Assembly (NCBI RefSeq): GCF_024267675.1
Contig: NZ_JALDYX010000003.1
Coordinates: 207,141-271,140 of the forward strand
Reading direction: 5' to 3'
Source of the DNA: Marinobacterium sedimentorum
GTDB lineage: Bacteria > Pseudomonadota > Gammaproteobacteria > Pseudomonadales > Balneatricaceae
DNA length: 64,000 bases
A model generated the notes under the pieces. It was given only the letters and a program-made list of their open reading frames with translations. It ran no database searches and was not told the origin of the DNA. Below are positions 28,388 to 37,524 of the stretch, piece after piece. The first letter of the stretch is position 1. Each line of letters begins with the position of its first letter. The position numbers were made by a program, and so were the translations under genes.

Positions 28388-29193
28388 CGAGACCAGTACT
28401 CCAGGCGGGCATCGGTCAGATCAGATTCGCTCAGGTCCGTTTTGAAGCGGTAATCTTCCCAAACGATTTCCGAGTGCGAGCCGTCGCGCGCATTGGTCAT
28501 CACGATGCGACCCGGACGCCAATGCTTGTTTTCGTACTCTTTGTAATCGAAAAACTCCAGTGTTTTCAGCTCGCGACCCTGGCGGTCAAAATAGACAATC
28601 CGCACGGGCTGCCAAATGCGCGGGTCTATGGTCTCGACAAGCTTCTGATAACCGGAGTGTTCATATTTGGGAATATTGGCGATCGTGTGGCAGGTGGTTG
28701 CCGGCTCGCCACAGGGTTCATCCTGAATGAACTTGTAGTCATAGTTGGACAGCTCCCAGGTGGCTATATCCTCGTAGGAGAATTCCGACCCGGCAAAGGA
28801 ACCGGTTTTATCCCGGGATGCCAGCCGCTTGGAGCGATTGGTCGCCGGCAGATAGATCCACTGGTCGTCGGGCGCGTTGGGGTGGGTGTAGGTCAGCGAG
28901 ACAAATCCGGCCAGGTCACGCGGCTGTGAAAATACCACCAGACGCTTGTCGCCATCGTCGCGCAGCTCCAGAGTGTTCATTTCGAACACTCGCGAAGCGC
29001 TTACGCCACCGGGGCGGTTGACGGTCATTTTCCCGACCACGACATAGTCTTCAAAACCCGCGTCGTTGCGATCGACGCTATAAGCAATTTCGCGGCCGCG
29101 TTCATCGAAATCGACAGCCGGCGCATTGGCTACAGCGATATTCGCGACGATCATCGAGATAACAGTCAGTGGAATATATCGAGCTTTTAACAT
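28384..29193 (-). CDS. LolA-like periplasmic lipid-binding protein (outer membrane lipoprotein-sorting family, PF17131 type)
   Basis: 269 residues. Signal peptide to about residue 23 (IVANIAVANA). Mature part with the LolA-like half-barrel features: DYVVVGKMTVNRPGG, RLVVFSQPRDLAGFVSLTY, WIYLPATNRSKRLASRDKTGSFAGSEFSYEDI and the VYFDRQGRELKTLEF strand pair. The family is annotated as outer membrane lipoprotein-sorting protein and commonly sits beside RND/MMPL transporters. ATG 29193 has GAGGAG upstream. It starts 10 bp after the alpha-oxoamine synthase stop. Likely role: carry a hydrophobic product across the periplasm. Confidence 0.85.
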   Translation of the reverse strand: MLKARYIPLTVISMIVANIAVANAPAVDFDERGREIAYSVDRNDAGFEDYVVVGKMTVNRPGGVSASRVFEMNTLELRDDGDKRLVVFSQPRDLAGFVSLTYTHPNAPDDQWIYLPATNRSKRLASRDKTGSFAGSEFSYEDIATWELSNYDYKFIQDEPCGEPATTCHTIANIPKYEHSGYQKLVETIDPRIWQPVRIVYFDRQGRELKTLEFFDYKEYENKHWRPGRIVMTNARDGSHSEIVWEDYRFKTDLSESDLTDARLEYWSR

Positions 29194-29203
29194 GTTGATC
29201 TCC

Positions 29204-30490
29204 TCAATTGGTTTTATCTGAACGGGCTATTTCGTTAGCGATGAGCCGTAACATGCGGGCCATCATCTCTTCCGTGTGATCAGCACTGATAAAACAGCGC
29301 AGGCGGGCCGCTTCACGCGGCACAACCGGGTGCATAACGGCATGGGAGATAAAGCGCTGCTCGAGCAGGCTGGACATCAAATGCAGCGCCTTGTCGTCGT
29401 CGATCATCAGCGGCACTATGGGCACACCGGGCACGCTGGTGCGGCAATCCAGGCCCTGGGCCTCGGCCAGCCGCTTGAAGCTGCGCGCATTGTCCTGCAG
29501 GCGCTGCACGCGCTCGGGCTCGGCTTTGGCAATGTTCACAGCGGCCAGCGCCGCCGCCGTGTTCGCCGGGCTGATCCCCGTGCTGTAGAGCAGCAGGCCG
29601 GGGCAGAAGTGATGCAGCAGTTCGATCAATTCCCTGGAGCCGGCCAGAAAGCCCCCACAGCTGGCAAAACTTTTCGACAGCGTGCCGACGATAAGCTCCA
29701 CCTCGGACGTGGGCACGCCGAAATGCTCGCAAACGCCGCGACCGGTGGCGCCAACGGTGCCGCAGGAGTGGGCTTCGTCAATCATCAGCCAGGCGCCGTA
29801 CTCTTTTTTCAGTTCTATCAGGGAGGGCAGGTCAACCAGGTCGCCATCCATGCTGTAGGCGCCCTCGACCAGAATGACCGTCTTGCGGTGCTGCTTGCGA
29901 TTTTCGCTGAGCAGGCGCTTGAGCGCCCCCATGTCATTGTGCGGGAAGGCGATGCGCCGGGCCCCGGACATGACGGCCCCCATCACGCCGCTGTTATGCA
30001 TGTACTCGTCGTGCAGGATCAGGTCGCGCTTGTCGAGCAGGTAACCCACGGCGGAGACATTGGTGCTGTAACCACCCACGCCGACCGTGGCGGCTTCAAA
30101 GCCAGTGAAATCGGCGAGCGCAAGTTCCAGCTCGCGGTGCAGCTCGCACTCCCCCCCCACCATGCGGGCAGCGCCGGCGTGGGTGCCGTACTGGTGAATG
30201 GCGGCGCACGCGGCCTCTTTCACGCGCTCATCGTTGGAAAGACCCAGGTAGTTGTAATTGGAGAAGGTGACATACTCCTCCTGCTCGATTTCCAGCACGC
30301 TGGAAACGGTACCGCTGCGGGGCAGGAAATACGGGTTACGCAGTGTCGAACCCTTGTTGTAGAGCGAGTGGATGCGCCCCAGCATGGCATGCTCGGGGTA
30401 ATCCTGGACCTGCAGCGGCGCATGTTCCTGTGCCGGCGCTATGTCAGCAGTCTGTATTTTTGCTCGAATCTGGTTGAGCAAAGTATCCAT
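29204..30490 (-). CDS. alpha-oxoamine synthase (PLP acyl-CoA/ACP:amino acid acyltransferase)
   Basis: 428 residues from ATG 30490 (GTG 30511 is an alternative; neither has a strong site). Fold-type I, in the family of KBL, BioF, ALAS, serine palmitoyltransferase and CqsA. Key residues: SNYNYLGL substrate loop (77-84), His165 in YMHNSG that stacks on PLP, DEAHS (238-242) and Schiff-base Lys273 in TLSKSFASCGGF, close to bacterial serine palmitoyltransferases. It condenses an acyl thioester with an amino acid and loses CO2, giving an alpha-amino ketone. Directly after the PKS it most simply takes the ACP-bound polyketide chain. Amino-acid choice cannot be read from the sequence. Confidence 0.87.
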   Translation of the reverse strand: MDTLLNQIRAKIQTADIAPAQEHAPLQVQDYPEHAMLGRIHSLYNKGSTLRNPYFLPRSGTVSSVLEIEQEEYVTFSNYNYLGLSNDERVKEAACAAIHQYGTHAGAARMVGGECELHRELELALADFTGFEAATVGVGGYSTNVSAVGYLLDKRDLILHDEYMHNSGVMGAVMSGARRIAFPHNDMGALKRLLSENRKQHRKTVILVEGAYSMDGDLVDLPSLIELKKEYGAWLMIDEAHSCGTVGATGRGVCEHFGVPTSEVELIVGTLSKSFASCGGFLAGSRELIELLHHFCPGLLLYSTGISPANTAAALAAVNIAKAEPERVQRLQDNARSFKRLAEAQGLDCRTSVPGVPIVPLMIDDDKALHLMSSLLEQRFISHAVMHPVVPREAARLRCFISADHTEEMMARMLRLIANEIARSDKTN

Positions 30491-30659
30491 GGATGACTTT
30501 TGTGTGGTCACGGAAATAACGTCCAATAAAAAGGTGAATCCTCTCGCTGCTTGTCCGGGCCCCGGTTTTCGGGATGACTGACGGTGGCCCTGCAAGATCC
30601 CGGTCGATGCGCCAGGGCATTGACCGGGACCGTTCAAACAGCGGATACGTTTTTTGATC

Positions 30660-33600
30660 CTAGGCTGCGGTAATCTCGGCAAAGGCCTTGTCGACCAGAC
30701 CGTTGATCGTCGCGTGACCCAGCAGCTCGACAACCGAGTAGCCAATGCCAATGGCCTGATCGAGATTGATCTGGATCTCGGTGGACATCAGCGAGTCGAC
30801 GCCAAAGGCATCAAACGCGAGGTCAGGCTTGAGGCGCTCGGCCGAGGTTTTCAGCACCATGGCAATCACGTCCGCGACCAGGTTCTGCAGCACGGCCTTG
30901 CCGTCCGCCTCGGAGCTGGACTTCACCGCCTGGTGCAACTGCACAACCAGCGAAGCATCGCCATTCGCGGCCTCGCGGCTTGCAGCCACCAGCTTGCTGA
31001 ATGCTGGCGAGTTGCCGCCCACGGTTTCGTACGCGGCCCAGCGCTCCCAGGCAATCTGCTCGGCAATGGCGATCTGCGTCTGCCCTTGCACCAGCGCCCG
31101 CCCCAGGCCCCGCAGAGCGGTGCCCACGTTCAAAGGCGCGAGTCCGATCTGCGTGAGGTGCTGGCCAATGCGGGCGTCCTCTTCGAGCATGCCGACGGCG
31201 GCAATGGCACCAAAGTTCACACTTAGCGCCGGTAAGCCCCGGGCCCGTCGCAGGTGCGCCAGGCCATCCAGGTAACCGTTGGCGGCGCAGTAATTGGCCT
31301 GGCGACTGTTGCCCACCAGGTTGGCAATGGACGAGAACAGCACGAAATGCTCCAGCTCGACCGACAGCGATTCCAGCGTGCGGTGCAGGCTTAGCGCACC
31401 GCCCGCTTTCACCGCCATCACGCTCGCCAGCGCCTCTGTCGGCATATCCAGCAGCAGTTGGTCGTCCAGCACCCCGGCGGCGTGGAAAATGCCCTTTAAC
31501 GGCGCGGCGGCACGGCACAAGGTTTGGATCAGCGCCGACACCGCGTCGGCCTGAGACATATCGACCGCATGGGTGCTGACGGTGGCGCCAGCCTGTTCCA
31601 GGTCACGAACCAGCATGTCGGCTCCGGGCGTAGCGCCACCACGGCGGCTGACCAGCGCGATGTGGCCTGCACCATGGTCGGCCAGCCAGCGCGCCACTTC
31701 GGCACCCAGGCCACCAAAGCCGCCGGTAATCAGGTAGCTGCCATTGGCCGAAAACGCCGGTACATCCGGGCCCATGGCCGTGAACGGCGCCTGCCCGGCG
31801 CACAGCAGCAGCTCCTGCCACTCGCCCGGGCGAGGTTCGGCGGGGCCCTGCTCGAGCAGAGACTGCAGTGTCCACTCAGCGACCTGCGGCAGCCCGCCCT
31901 CGGCCGCCTCGCGAATGACACCTTGCAGTGCCGTGGCATAGGCCTGCGACTTCGTAAAGCCGGCCAGGTCTGACACCGCCCTGACCAGGCGGCCACAGTG
32001 GGACGGCAGGGCGAACGCCAGCTGCTGCGAGCTGAGGTCGAGCAGTTGCCCGCCCTCCGCCAGGCTGCTGAAACCAAGGCTGCGGCTCCACTGCGCCAGC
32101 GGGCCCGCCATCAGGTCAAAGCGCTGCTGGGCGGCGGCATCGAACTGGTCGAAGCGGGTCACGCGGGCGCCGGCGCGGGCCAGGCGGCGGCCAAGGGCAG
32201 CCCCCAGGGCACCGTTATCCACCAGCACCTCGGCACCGGCCATGCCGGCGCAGACGTGCTCCAGCAGCAGCGCCGCCTGCACGTCCACGATCGCGTGGCT
32301 CGCCTGCAGGGCCTGCGCACCGGCCGCTTCGGCGCTAACCAGCAGCGCCTCCTGCTCCGATACCAGCTGCTGCGAGGCGAGCCGGTAGGGCAACAGACCG
32401 GCGACGCGCTCACCCGCGCTGAAGCGGGTCGTGCCGGCGCCGCACTCGAGCACCGTAGCGCACACCGCCATCATCGCCTCGTTACCCTGCTGGCGGGCCA
32501 GGCGGTCGATGCGGATGCGATATTCGTGGTCCCGCAGGCGCGGGCTGGCCGACAGTACGCGGGCACTGATCTCAGTGCCGGCAATCACCAGGCTGACCGG
32601 GGTCGCCGTGACATCCTCGACCTGCACGCTGTCGGCGGACTCCAGCGCCGCACAGCGGTGCAGCTCCACCGCATAGCGGCGACTGTCGCGGATGGCGATT
32701 TCATCGATTACGGCAGCATTGATGATCTCGACGAACAGGCTTTGCGCCTGGGCAAAGATTTCGTCGGTTGCGACCTGGTTGATATCGATAATGGCGATAT
32801 CCTGCGCCTCCAGCTCGTTGCGGGCGACACGGGCGAAACCGGCAATGGCCGTTTGCGCCGGTATGACTTGGTCACCCGCGACCAGCGCCGACGAGAGCCG
32901 GGTGACCACGCGCAGCTTGCCGTTGTGAGCGGCACCGTTCAGGCCCTGAACCAGCGCCAGCAGTTCACTGACGTTGCGTTGACCGGTCGGGTCGCACTCG
33001 GGGTTCACACCGGACCAGGCGATGTAGGCAATGTGTGAGGCCTGTGCCAGTACGGCCGGCTCCTGCAGCTCCTCCATGGCGTAGCGCTGGCAAGGGATAC
33101 CCACCGAGGCGCAGACCTCGAGCAGCGCATCGGCCAGCGGCTCCACCGGGCTGGCGATGATGGCCAGGCCCGTCACGTTGGGGTCAACGCTCTCGAGTGC
33201 CGGCTGCTCGTTCCAGCGCCGCTGGTAGTCGCCCTTCGGGAAGCGGTCAGGCTCCAAAGCACCCCGCAGCGCTGCATAGGTGAGCCGTTTCACTACCGCA
33301 AACACCGCACCGCTCTCATCGGCAAGCGCAAAATCCACCACGATCTGCGCCGCGCTTTTTTCCACGATAGAGACCTTGCAAAGCATCCATTCCGGGGCGG
33401 CGGCGAACACCTGCAGTGCCTCTATCGACACCGGCAGGTAAGCGCCGTCGGACGGCTCCAGCAGCGCAATCGCCGACTGGAAGCAGCCATCAAGCAGGGA
33501 CGGATGCAGGACATACATCGAGCTGTCCTCGCCCGCCACCTCGGGGCGCTCCAGCGCCACCAGGGCCTCGCCCTTCACACGATTGCGCTTGAGGCCAGTA

Positions 33601-36600
33601 ATCGACTGGAACGCGGGGCCGTATTGCAGCGAAAGCTCGCCCAGCTCCTGGTACAGCTGTGCAATATCGACCGTCTCTCCGTCGAAGGCCTCGAACGCCT
33701 GCTCACCCAGCTGCGCAACCGCCTTGACCGCCAGCGGGAAGAGCTGCGCCCGGGCATGAAGCACCGCCTCGCGCTCGGAGAGGCTGTCGCTGGCCAGCAG
33801 TTTCGCCTCGTTGGTGAACGCATCGAACTCGACGTTCATGCGCAGTGCGCGCTCCCTGTCGAGGATCAGCGGCTCAATAATATCGATATTGCGCAGGCTC
33901 CAGCCGCTGTCGGCATCCAGTTGCGGCCACCGTTCCCGGGCCGACTCGCACAATGCCTCCAGGAATCCAGCGGCCGGCATAATGGCGACTCCGTCCACCT
34001 TGTGGTCGTCGAGGTAGTTGAGCCGGCTCAGGTTGAGATCGGCGCCGTCCCGACCGTGCAGCGGATCGACCTGCGCATGCATGCGATCGTTTGCCTGCCA
34101 CAGCGACTCGCGCCACAGCGGCTTGCGCTGCCAGGGGTAAGCCGGCAGATCGATCAAGCGGCCCCTGCCTTCGCGACTCTGCCAGTCGAGTCCGCCGCCC
34201 GCCGTGTAGATGTCGGCCACCGCCTGCTGCACGGCAATGCCTTCGGGCTTGTTCATCCACAGCGTGGCGACCTCGCGGGCATCGGTGCCCTGCTCCTGGA
34301 AAACCTCCTCGATTGCGCGACGCAGTACCGGATGCGGGCCTATCTCGACAAAGGTCGTGTAGCCATCAGCCAGCATGCTGCGAATCGCCGCGGCAAAATG
34401 GACCGGCTCGCGCACGTTATCGCACCAGTACTCGGCATCGAAGCGACGGGCATCGGCCCTGTGCCCCAAGCGGGCACCGGTCACCGTGGAATAGATCACC
34501 GTCGTGGCTTCTTTCGGGGCAAGACCGGCCAACTGCCGGCGCAGCTCCGGCTTGAGCTGCTCCATCACCGGGCTGTGGTAGGGCACGGCCACATCGAGCA
34601 TACGGGCAAAGAGTTTTTGTTCGGTTGCCGACGCCAGGATAGCGTCCAGGCAATCGGCATCGCCGGCAACGGTGACGCTGGAGGGCGAGTTGATTGCAGC
34701 CAGCGAGACCTTGCCCGCATAAGGCGCGATCAGCTCGGCCGCGGTGGCCTCGCCGACCCCCAGCGCCAGCATCTTGCCCTGCCCGGCCGTGGTGGCCTGG
34801 ATACGGCTGCGCTGGCAACTCACCAGCAGGGTCTCTTCCAGGGTCAACATGCCCGACGCCCAGGCAGAGGCCACCTCGCCAACCGAATGACCGACCACCG
34901 CATCGGGCTTTACCCCTTCGGCCGCCAGGATCGCGGTCAAGCCCAGCTGGACCATCAGGTTACCCGACTGAGCATACTCGGTACGCTTGATCTCGGAGTG
35001 CTCTTCGTCCTTGAGCATCTCGGCCAGAATGGAAAATCCGGCTATTTTGCTGAATGCTGCGTCAGCATCCTGCAGCGTGCTGCGAAAGATCGCGTTTTGC
35101 TCATAGAGCTCAAGGCCCATGCCGTGCCACTGCGGCCCCATCCCAGTGTAGACAAAGGCAATGCGCTTGTCGCCGGAGCTGGCGCGCTCACCCTGGGACG
35201 CGCCCGCCGGCATCTCGCCGTCTAGGTACTGCTGCAACGCCGCACGCAGCGACTGCCTGGAATCGCCCCAGACCGCCAGACGGTGCGATAGCTGAGCACG
35301 CTTGTTGGAGGCCGTGAAGAGCACGTCTTCCAGCGCGACCTCGTCGGAGGCCAGCAGAGCAACGAACTGCGCGGCCCGGGCGCGCAAGGCGTCGGCGTCG
35401 CGCGCGGAGATCGGCAGCAGCCGCAGACCTTCGGTCATGCCGTGTGTTGCGTCGTCGCGGCGGTGATTATCGGGCCGACCGGACAGGATGACGTGCGCAT
35501 TGGTGCCGCCATAGCCAAAGGAGTTAATGGCGATCTTGGCCGGCTGGCCATCGGCCGCCAGCGGCACCGCCGACCGGGGCAGGAAAATCCGCTGCGGTAT
35601 CGCGGGATTGACGGTTTCCAGGCCCGCTACCGGCGGCACCAGGTTGTTGCGCAACATCATCACGGACTTGATGACACTGGCTATACCGGCAGCGGCCTCC
35701 AGGTGTCCGATGCTCGCCTTGACCGATCCGACGCAGCAATCATTGTCACGACCGTAAACCTCGGCAATCGCCTTTGTTTCGAGCGGATCGCCCACCCCTG
35801 TGCCGGTACCATGGGCCTCGATGTAATTGACCTCGCCGGCCTCGCAGCCACTGGAGGACAATACCTTCTTCATGAGGTCACGCTGTGCGCCGGGATTGGG
35901 CACGGTGATGCCGCTGGTGCGGCCATCCTGGTTGACGCCGACCCCTTCCACCACCGCCAGGATAGTGTCGCCGTCGCGCTCTGCGGCGGCCAGGCTCTTC
36001 AGTACCACAACGCCCCCGCCTTCGCCGCGACCATAGCCGTCAGCACGGGCGTCGAAACTCTTTGAGCGGCCGTCTTTGGCCAAAAAGCGGCCCTTCGACA
36101 TGGCGATGCTGTATTCGGGGCGCAGCATGAAATTGACGCCGCCCACCAGCGCCGTTTCACACTGGCTGGACTCAATCGCCGAAACCGCCTGGGCCAAGGC
36201 GACCAGTGATGAGGAACAGGCCGTATCCAGCGAAAAGCTGGGACCATGAAAATCAAAAGCGTAGGAAATTCGGTTGGACAGCATGGTGAGAGTGGCGCCG
36301 GCGGCGCTGTGGGAACCTATGGTGTCCCTGGCGCCCGCCCCCAACTGGTTGAGCAGATGGTCAACCGTGAATCCACCGACAAAGACGCCGGTGTCGGAGC
36401 CCGCCATCCGCTCCGGGTCGAGCCCGGCAGATTCCAGCGCTTCCCAGCTCAGCTCCAGCAGCATCCGCTGCTGCGGATCGAGGAATTCGACTTCACGTGG
36501 CGACAGGTTGAAGAACTCGGCATCGAAGCCACGGTAGTCGTAGTCGTGCAGAAAGTGGCCGGACTCGACATACGCCTTGCCCGCAGCATCGCTGCTGTTG

Positions 36601-36779
36601 CTGTACTTCTCCAGAGACCAGCGATCCATGGGAATTTTGCTGGCATAGTTTCTCCCGGACAGGAGGTTTTTAAAGAACGACTCTGGATTATTAGATCCGC
36701 CTGGAAACTTACAGGCAGCGCCAACAACCGCGACTTTCATCTGCCCATAATCGCTAGCTGCGCCATCAGCATTTCCCAT
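30660..36779 (-). CDS. single-module type I polyketide synthase KS-AT-DH-(ER-like)-KR-ACP
   Basis: 2039 residues; ATG 36779 has AAAGGAG upstream. KS at about 14-440 with Cys188 (DTACSSS), His323 (EAHGTGTG) and His359 (KASIGHLEA). AT at about 540-830 with Ser632 (GHSVGE). DH from about 905 with His926 in HKVDGVAIMP and Asp1097 in HPSLLDGCF. A region at about 1395-1640 resembles an enoyl reductase but has lost the usual Gly-rich NADPH loop (VDNGALGAALG instead of GGVG-type). KR at about 1680-1860 with TGGFGGLG, Ser1817, Tyr1830, Asn1834 and an LDD motif (B type). ACP near the end with Ser1996 in GVDSLM. No thioesterase or reductase release domain. One complete module implies iterative use. It is the first gene of the operon. 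Confidence 0.93.
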   Translation of the reverse strand: MGNADGAASDYGQMKVAVVGAACKFPGGSNNPESFFKNLLSGRNYASKIPMDRWSLEKYSNSSDAAGKAYVESGHFLHDYDYRGFDAEFFNLSPREVEFLDPQQRMLLELSWEALESAGLDPERMAGSDTGVFVGGFTVDHLLNQLGAGARDTIGSHSAAGATLTMLSNRISYAFDFHGPSFSLDTACSSSLVALAQAVSAIESSQCETALVGGVNFMLRPEYSIAMSKGRFLAKDGRSKSFDARADGYGRGEGGGVVVLKSLAAAERDGDTILAVVEGVGVNQDGRTSGITVPNPGAQRDLMKKVLSSSGCEAGEVNYIEAHGTGTGVGDPLETKAIAEVYGRDNDCCVGSVKASIGHLEAAAGIASVIKSVMMLRNNLVPPVAGLETVNPAIPQRIFLPRSAVPLAADGQPAKIAINSFGYGGTNAHVILSGRPDNHRRDDATHGMTEGLRLLPISARDADALRARAAQFVALLASDEVALEDVLFTASNKRAQLSHRLAVWGDSRQSLRAALQQYLDGEMPAGASQGERASSGDKRIAFVYTGMGPQWHGMGLELYEQNAIFRSTLQDADAAFSKIAGFSILAEMLKDEEHSEIKRTEYAQSGNLMVQLGLTAILAAEGVKPDAVVGHSVGEVASAWASGMLTLEETLLVSCQRSRIQATTAGQGKMLALGVGEATAAELIAPYAGKVSLAAINSPSSVTVAGDADCLDAILASATEQKLFARMLDVAVPYHSPVMEQLKPELRRQLAGLAPKEATTVIYSTVTGARLGHRADARRFDAEYWCDNVREPVHFAAAIRSMLADGYTTFVEIGPHPVLRRAIEEVFQEQGTDAREVATLWMNKPEGIAVQQAVADIYTAGGGLDWQSREGRGRLIDLPAYPWQRKPLWRESLWQANDRMHAQVDPLHGRDGADLNLSRLNYLDDHKVDGVAIMPAAGFLEALCESARERWPQLDADSGWSLRNIDIIEPLILDRERALRMNVEFDAFTNEAKLLASDSLSEREAVLHARAQLFPLAVKAVAQLGEQAFEAFDGETVDIAQLYQELGELSLQYGPAFQSITGLKRNRVKGEALVALERPEVAGEDSSMYVLHPSLLDGCFQSAIALLEPSDGAYLPVSIEALQVFAAAPEWMLCKVSIVEKSAAQIVVDFALADESGAVFAVVKRLTYAALRGALEPDRFPKGDYQRRWNEQPALESVDPNVTGLAIIASPVEPLADALLEVCASVGIPCQRYAMEELQEPAVLAQASHIAYIAWSGVNPECDPTGQRNVSELLALVQGLNGAAHNGKLRVVTRLSSALVAGDQVIPAQTAIAGFARVARNELEAQDIAIIDINQVATDEIFAQAQSLFVEIINAAVIDEIAIRDSRRYAVELHRCAALESADSVQVEDVTATPVSLVIAGTEISARVLSASPRLRDHEYRIRIDRLARQQGNEAMMAVCATVLECGAGTTRFSAGERVAGLLPYRLASQQLVSEQEALLVSAEAAGAQALQASHAIVDVQAALLLEHVCAGMAGAEVLVDNGALGAALGRRLARAGARVTRFDQFDAAAQQRFDLMAGPLAQWSRSLGFSSLAEGGQLLDLSSQQLAFALPSHCGRLVRAVSDLAGFTKSQAYATALQGVIREAAEGGLPQVAEWTLQSLLEQGPAEPRPGEWQELLLCAGQAPFTAMGPDVPAFSANGSYLITGGFGGLGAEVARWLADHGAGHIALVSRRGGATPGADMLVRDLEQAGATVSTHAVDMSQADAVSALIQTLCRAAAPLKGIFHAAGVLDDQLLLDMPTEALASVMAVKAGGALSLHRTLESLSVELEHFVLFSSIANLVGNSRQANYCAANGYLDGLAHLRRARGLPALSVNFGAIAAVGMLEEDARIGQHLTQIGLAPLNVGTALRGLGRALVQGQTQIAIAEQIAWERWAAYETVGGNSPAFSKLVAASREAANGDASLVVQLHQAVKSSSEADGKAVLQNLVADVIAMVLKTSAERLKPDLAFDAFGVDSLMSTEIQINLDQAIGIGYSVVELLGHATINGLVDKAFAEITAA

Positions 36780-37524
36780 GACCGAACTCCTTTACCTAAA
36801 ATATTTATCCATAAAGGTCGCTGCTCCTGCCGCCCAACTCCAAACGCAACAACTAACCGCCAACCCACCCGATACGAAAGTAAACAGGATTTTCCTGCGA
36901 TTGCCGAAATAGAAGCGTTTATTGCGTAGCCGAGCACGCCTTCGAAAATATCCAGCAGACATTCGCCAGATAAAGGCGACCGCGGCAAAAAATTTGTTTA
37001 AAGCCGCTGACCGCTATCAAGACAGCAATATTCGAACAATATCCATCTGCTGCACCTCAGCGACCACCCGTTTTTGGGTAACCGATAGCCAGGGCTTTAC
37101 CGCCTGCAGCACGATAACTGTCATATATTGCGTTTTAGTTACGTGAAAATCGAAATTATCATACTACGTGATACCGTCCATGATTATTTTTGTGATAAAA
37201 GCCTGCTACGAAAAACGTTATCTTGTAGCTTTAAAGATTTGGCAAGGGGCGCTTGGTTGAGCCCCGGCAGCCTTAGATATCCTATTTAGCAGAACACCAA
37301 CTTAATCTGCATATTGCTTAAACGCAGGCGAATCTAACGCATATCTCCGTATCTTTCAAACATTTGTTTTATATTCAGGATACCTAATTAGATGCACCCA
37401 ATGGGCATATTTCCCACTGGGCACGGAATCCACTACCACGACCGTCTCTACATGGCGACAATTAAGCATCTTCGAATATTCGCGCCAATAGGCCAGCCAA
37501 TTGAAGGCCACGCGGCCAATCTTT
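36780..37524. promoter_or_regulatory. AT-rich 745-bp region upstream of the PKS operon
   Basis: Contains the start region of the PKS operon. Its middle part (about 37100-37400) is visibly AT-richer than the neighbouring genes. CACGTA occurs twice on the minus strand about 30 bp apart (near 37140 and 37170), beside a TATCA/TGATA dyad. A minus-strand frame of 67 residues (37356-37559) overlaps the SDR end and matches nothing I recognise. No regulator gene is present, so control must come from elsewhere. Confidence 0.45.

Noticed and set aside
29204..30490. Reading the AOS as CqsA (autoinducer synthase)
   Set aside because: No cqsS-type sensor or quorum gene nearby; the PKS and export neighbours fit amino-lipid synthesis better.
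33504..35225. 573-residue plus-strand open frame inside the PKS gene
   Set aside because: Antisense to intact AT and DH domains with all catalytic residues.
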